Below, one piece after another: positions 32,232 to 33,726 of a DNA stretch of 33,726 nt. Both the position numbers and the translations under genes were made by a program. How positions within the stretch are numbered: position 1 is the stretch's first letter; each line of letters begins with the position of its first letter. The notes under the pieces were generated by a model, which searched no databases, was not told the origin of the DNA, and saw only the letters and a list, made by a program, of their open reading frames with translations. This stretch comes from Spirochaetales bacterium (GTDB lineage: Bacteria > Spirochaetota > Spirochaetia > SZUA-6 > DRHE01): contig JAUVWI010000037.1 in assembly GCA_030604195.1 (NCBI GenBank), positions 1-33,726 of the forward strand, given 5' to 3'.

Positions 32232-32993
32232 AAAAATACCCTCGTGGTTCCCTGGAACGATGCTGATGCCTTGGAGCAGTGTCTCAACCGCCATCTCGGT
32301 GAGGTGGCAGGGGTCATTATGGAGCCTATCGTTGCCAACTTCGGCATGTGTCTGCCGGCCAAAGGCTACCTGCAGGCGGTCCGTGAAATCACCAAGCGCC
32401 ATAACGTTGTGCTTATCTTTGATGAAGTCAAGGTGGGCGTCCGCCTGGCCCCAGGTGGGGGTGTCGAAGTAAGCGGTGTTACTCCGGATGTGATCTGCCT
32501 GTCCAAAGCCATGGGTGGAGGTATGCCCATAGCGGCTTTCGGCGCCACCGAGGAGCTTTGGGACTTGCTGTGCCCCCTGGGAGATATGATGCACTACGGC
32601 ACTTACAACGGCAATCCCATATCCGTTGCAGCCAGTCTGGCCTGCTTGACCAAGGTCATGACCGACCAGGCCTACACGCAGATGAATCAAATGGGCGAGA
32701 AACTCACCAAAGGTATCGAGGAGTCTATCAAACGTCACGGCATACCGGCAGTAGTGACCGGGATGGGGGGCATGCGGACTGTTTTTTTCCAGGAGAAAGT
32801 CCCCACCAACTACAGGCAAACCCTGGGGATGGACAGAGGCGCCTGGCACAAATGGTGGATGCACCTCCTGGCTAACGGGCTCTTCTTCTGCGCACCATCT
32901 CCCTATGAAGAAACCTTTATATCGGTGGGAATAACCGAAAAGGACGTGGATGAAGGGCTGCAGAAAATCGAGGATGCCTTCAAAGCGCTGTAG
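32226..32993 (+). CDS. Class III aminotransferase (glutamate-1-semialdehyde aminomutase-like), C-terminal fragment
   Basis: The encoded sequence begins abruptly at about TVKNTLVVPWND and covers only the second half of a PLP-dependent class III aminotransferase. The cofactor aspartate motif LIFDEVKVG, the PLP lysine in LSKAMGGGMPIAAFG and the TYNGNPISVAAS loop are visible, resembling HemL-type enzymes. The first ~150 residues are missing; the upstream part of the open frame (32133-32225) is antisense to the symporter. No ribosome-binding site or natural start exists. Whether this is a pseudogene or an assembly artefact cannot be decided here. Confidence 0.75.
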   Translation, partial: TVKNTLVVPWNDADALEQCLNRHLGEVAGVIMEPIVANFGMCLPAKGYLQAVREITKRHNVVLIFDEVKVGVRLAPGGGVEVSGVTPDVICLSKAMGGGMPIAAFGATEELWDLLCPLGDMMHYGTYNGNPISVAASLACLTKVMTDQAYTQMNQMGEKLTKGIEESIKRHGIPAVVTGMGGMRTVFFQEKVPTNYRQTLGMDRGAWHKWWMHLLANGLFFCAPSPYEETFISVGITEKDVDEGLQKIEDAFKAL

Positions 32994-33010
32994 CGGCTGC
33001 GTTCAAATGT

Positions 33011-33036
33011 AACGGGCTGTCGGAACGGGCTGTCGG
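33011..33036. repeat. Perfect 13-bp tandem duplication
   Basis: AACGGGCTGTCGG occurs twice head-to-tail in the 50-base gap between two convergent genes. Confidence 0.8.
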
Positions 33037-33043
33037 GCAAGGT

Positions 33044-33694
33044 TCAGTCATGCCCCAACAGGCGGCGGACTTTCTTGACAGCATCTGAGGCGTCAAAGCC
33101 AACAGCATCCGCCCCGATCTCATCGGCAAACTCCTCAGTCACCGGGCAGCCCCCGACGATCACCTTAACCTCTTCCCGCAATCCCTGGTTCTTCATAGCG
33201 TTGATAACCTCGCCCATCACCTGGAGGGGTAAGGTGAGCAGGGCGGACATGCCCAATACGTTGGCCTTGGTTTCCTTCACGGTGCTGATGAAATCTTCCA
33301 CCGCCACATCGATACCGATATCGTTAACATCGAATCCGTTGGCCTGCAGCACCGAAGCCACTACCGACTTGCCGATGTCGTGGATATCCCCTTTTACCGT
33401 ACCGATCACCATCTTTCCCAACGCCTGCCTTTTGAGACCCGATAAGGCAATCTGTTCATCGAGCAGCTCGGTGCCTTTCTTCATCACGTCGGCAGCCATG
33501 ATCAGTTCGGGAAGAAACACGACCCCGGTGCCGAAATCATCGCCCACCTTCATGATGCCCCTGGCCAATCCTTTTTCAATGGCATCCAACGGATTCATTC
33601 GCTGCTGGATTCCGTCTTTCACCAGGCGAACACATTCTTCTGAATCACCGTCTATTACGGTCTGAGCCAATTTATCGAAATATTCCTGATCCAT
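33044..33694 (-). CDS. Corrinoid protein (methyltransferase cognate, MtbC/MttC-like)
   Basis: A 216-residue cobalamin carrier for corrinoid-dependent methyl transfer. An N-terminal helical cap domain (about 1-90, with ELIMAADVMKKGTELL) precedes the B12-binding Rossmann domain with DIHDIGK (residues 103-109; His105 is the cobalt ligand), then GMSALLTLPL and GGCPVTEEFADEIGADAVG. Such proteins pair with a substrate-specific methyltransferase (methylamine, glycine betaine, methoxy compounds), absent here. ATG has AGGAGG 5 bases upstream. It lies on the far side of the junction at ~32.23 kb, so linkage to the rest is uncertain. Confidence 0.92.
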   Translation of the reverse strand: MDQEYFDKLAQTVIDGDSEECVRLVKDGIQQRMNPLDAIEKGLARGIMKVGDDFGTGVVFLPELIMAADVMKKGTELLDEQIALSGLKRQALGKMVIGTVKGDIHDIGKSVVASVLQANGFDVNDIGIDVAVEDFISTVKETKANVLGMSALLTLPLQVMGEVINAMKNQGLREEVKVIVGGCPVTEEFADEIGADAVGFDASDAVKKVRRLLGHD

Positions 33695-33726
33695 GGTTTC
33701 CTCCTATCCTCTCTTGGGTGGTGTAT

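Noticed and set aside
32232..32362. N-terminal extension of the symporter fragment
   Set aside because: These codons are the reverse complement of aminotransferase coding sequence and contain no membrane helix.
32136..32864. 242-residue minus-strand frame at the right end
   Set aside because: It is antisense to the aminotransferase fragment, whose plus-strand reading has clear PLP motifs.
1..33726. CRISPR arrays, tRNA or rRNA genes, insertion sequences, prophage genes
   Set aside because: No regularly spaced repeats, no tRNA T-loop/acceptor patterns, no transposase, integrase or phage proteins were seen on either strand. A tRNA or covariance-model scan was not possible here.

Overview
The window is a densely packed bacterial chromosome segment with short intergenic gaps, many overlapping or abutting genes, good Shine-Dalgarno sites and several near-consensus sigma70-type promoters (TTGACA-N17-TATAAT class). 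The gene set suggests a free-living anaerobe: a 2-hydroxyacyl-CoA dehydratase-type activase, a tungsten aldehyde:ferredoxin oxidoreductase, FeoAB ferrous iron uptake, a BioD-like/DRTGG protein and a corrinoid protein. The binding-protein signal peptide ending in AAGQ and the TPR/LpoB-like lipoprotein resemble those of Spirochaetota. That assignment is an inference (moderate confidence); no rRNA or tRNA is present to test it.

Layout. 1-3.1 kb: a truncated, degenerate phosphohexomutase copy faces a complete phosphohexomutase, which forms an operon with a PfkB-family sugar kinase. 3.4-8.1 kb: a 1426-residue activase with two ATPase halves, followed by a small DUF2784 membrane protein. 8.1-13.4 kb: a BioD-like/DRTGG protein, a divergent radical SAM SPL-type protein with a C-terminal helix-hairpin-helix, a TPR lipoprotein, AlaX and an alkyltransferase-like protein (PWHRV). 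13.4-17.0 kb: a small hypothetical gene, an MFS transporter and two tandem paralogous amidohydrolases. 17.0-21.4 kb: a sugar ABC importer (binding protein, MalF-type, MalG-type, no ATPase) divergent from a GH57-like gene. 21.4-23.7 kb: a SixA-like phosphatase, a nitroreductase, a true O6-alkylguanine-DNA methyltransferase (PCHRV) and a two-TM protein. 23.9-29.1 kb: a metal locus (DUF1007, NicO permease, DtxR/MntR-type regulator, FeoA, FeoB) ending in a lipid kinase translationally overlapped with feoB. 29.2-31.7 kb: an RRM RNA-binding protein with a long leader, then the aldehyde oxidoreductase, preceded in its operon by a sodium:solute symporter.

At about 32.22-32.23 kb the symporter (minus strand) stops abruptly and the C-terminal half of a class III aminotransferase (plus strand) begins. 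Neither gene is whole, so this is either a rearrangement breakpoint or a chimeric assembly join. The last 1.5 kb (aminotransferase fragment and corrinoid protein) should be treated with caution.

The least explained signals are: a 95-bp intergenic repeat present in two inverted copies (3181-3275 and 12961-13055) with near-identical ends and a diverged centre; an apparent CTG start or frameshift in the radical SAM gene, overlapping a tiny leader ORF; a predicted leaderless AlaX transcript; and a 5'-terminal hairpin covering the Shine-Dalgarno of the BioD-like gene. No CRISPR array, tRNA, rRNA or insertion sequence was seen. I did not find a clearly new multi-gene system; the best candidates are listed with the tests that would decide them.
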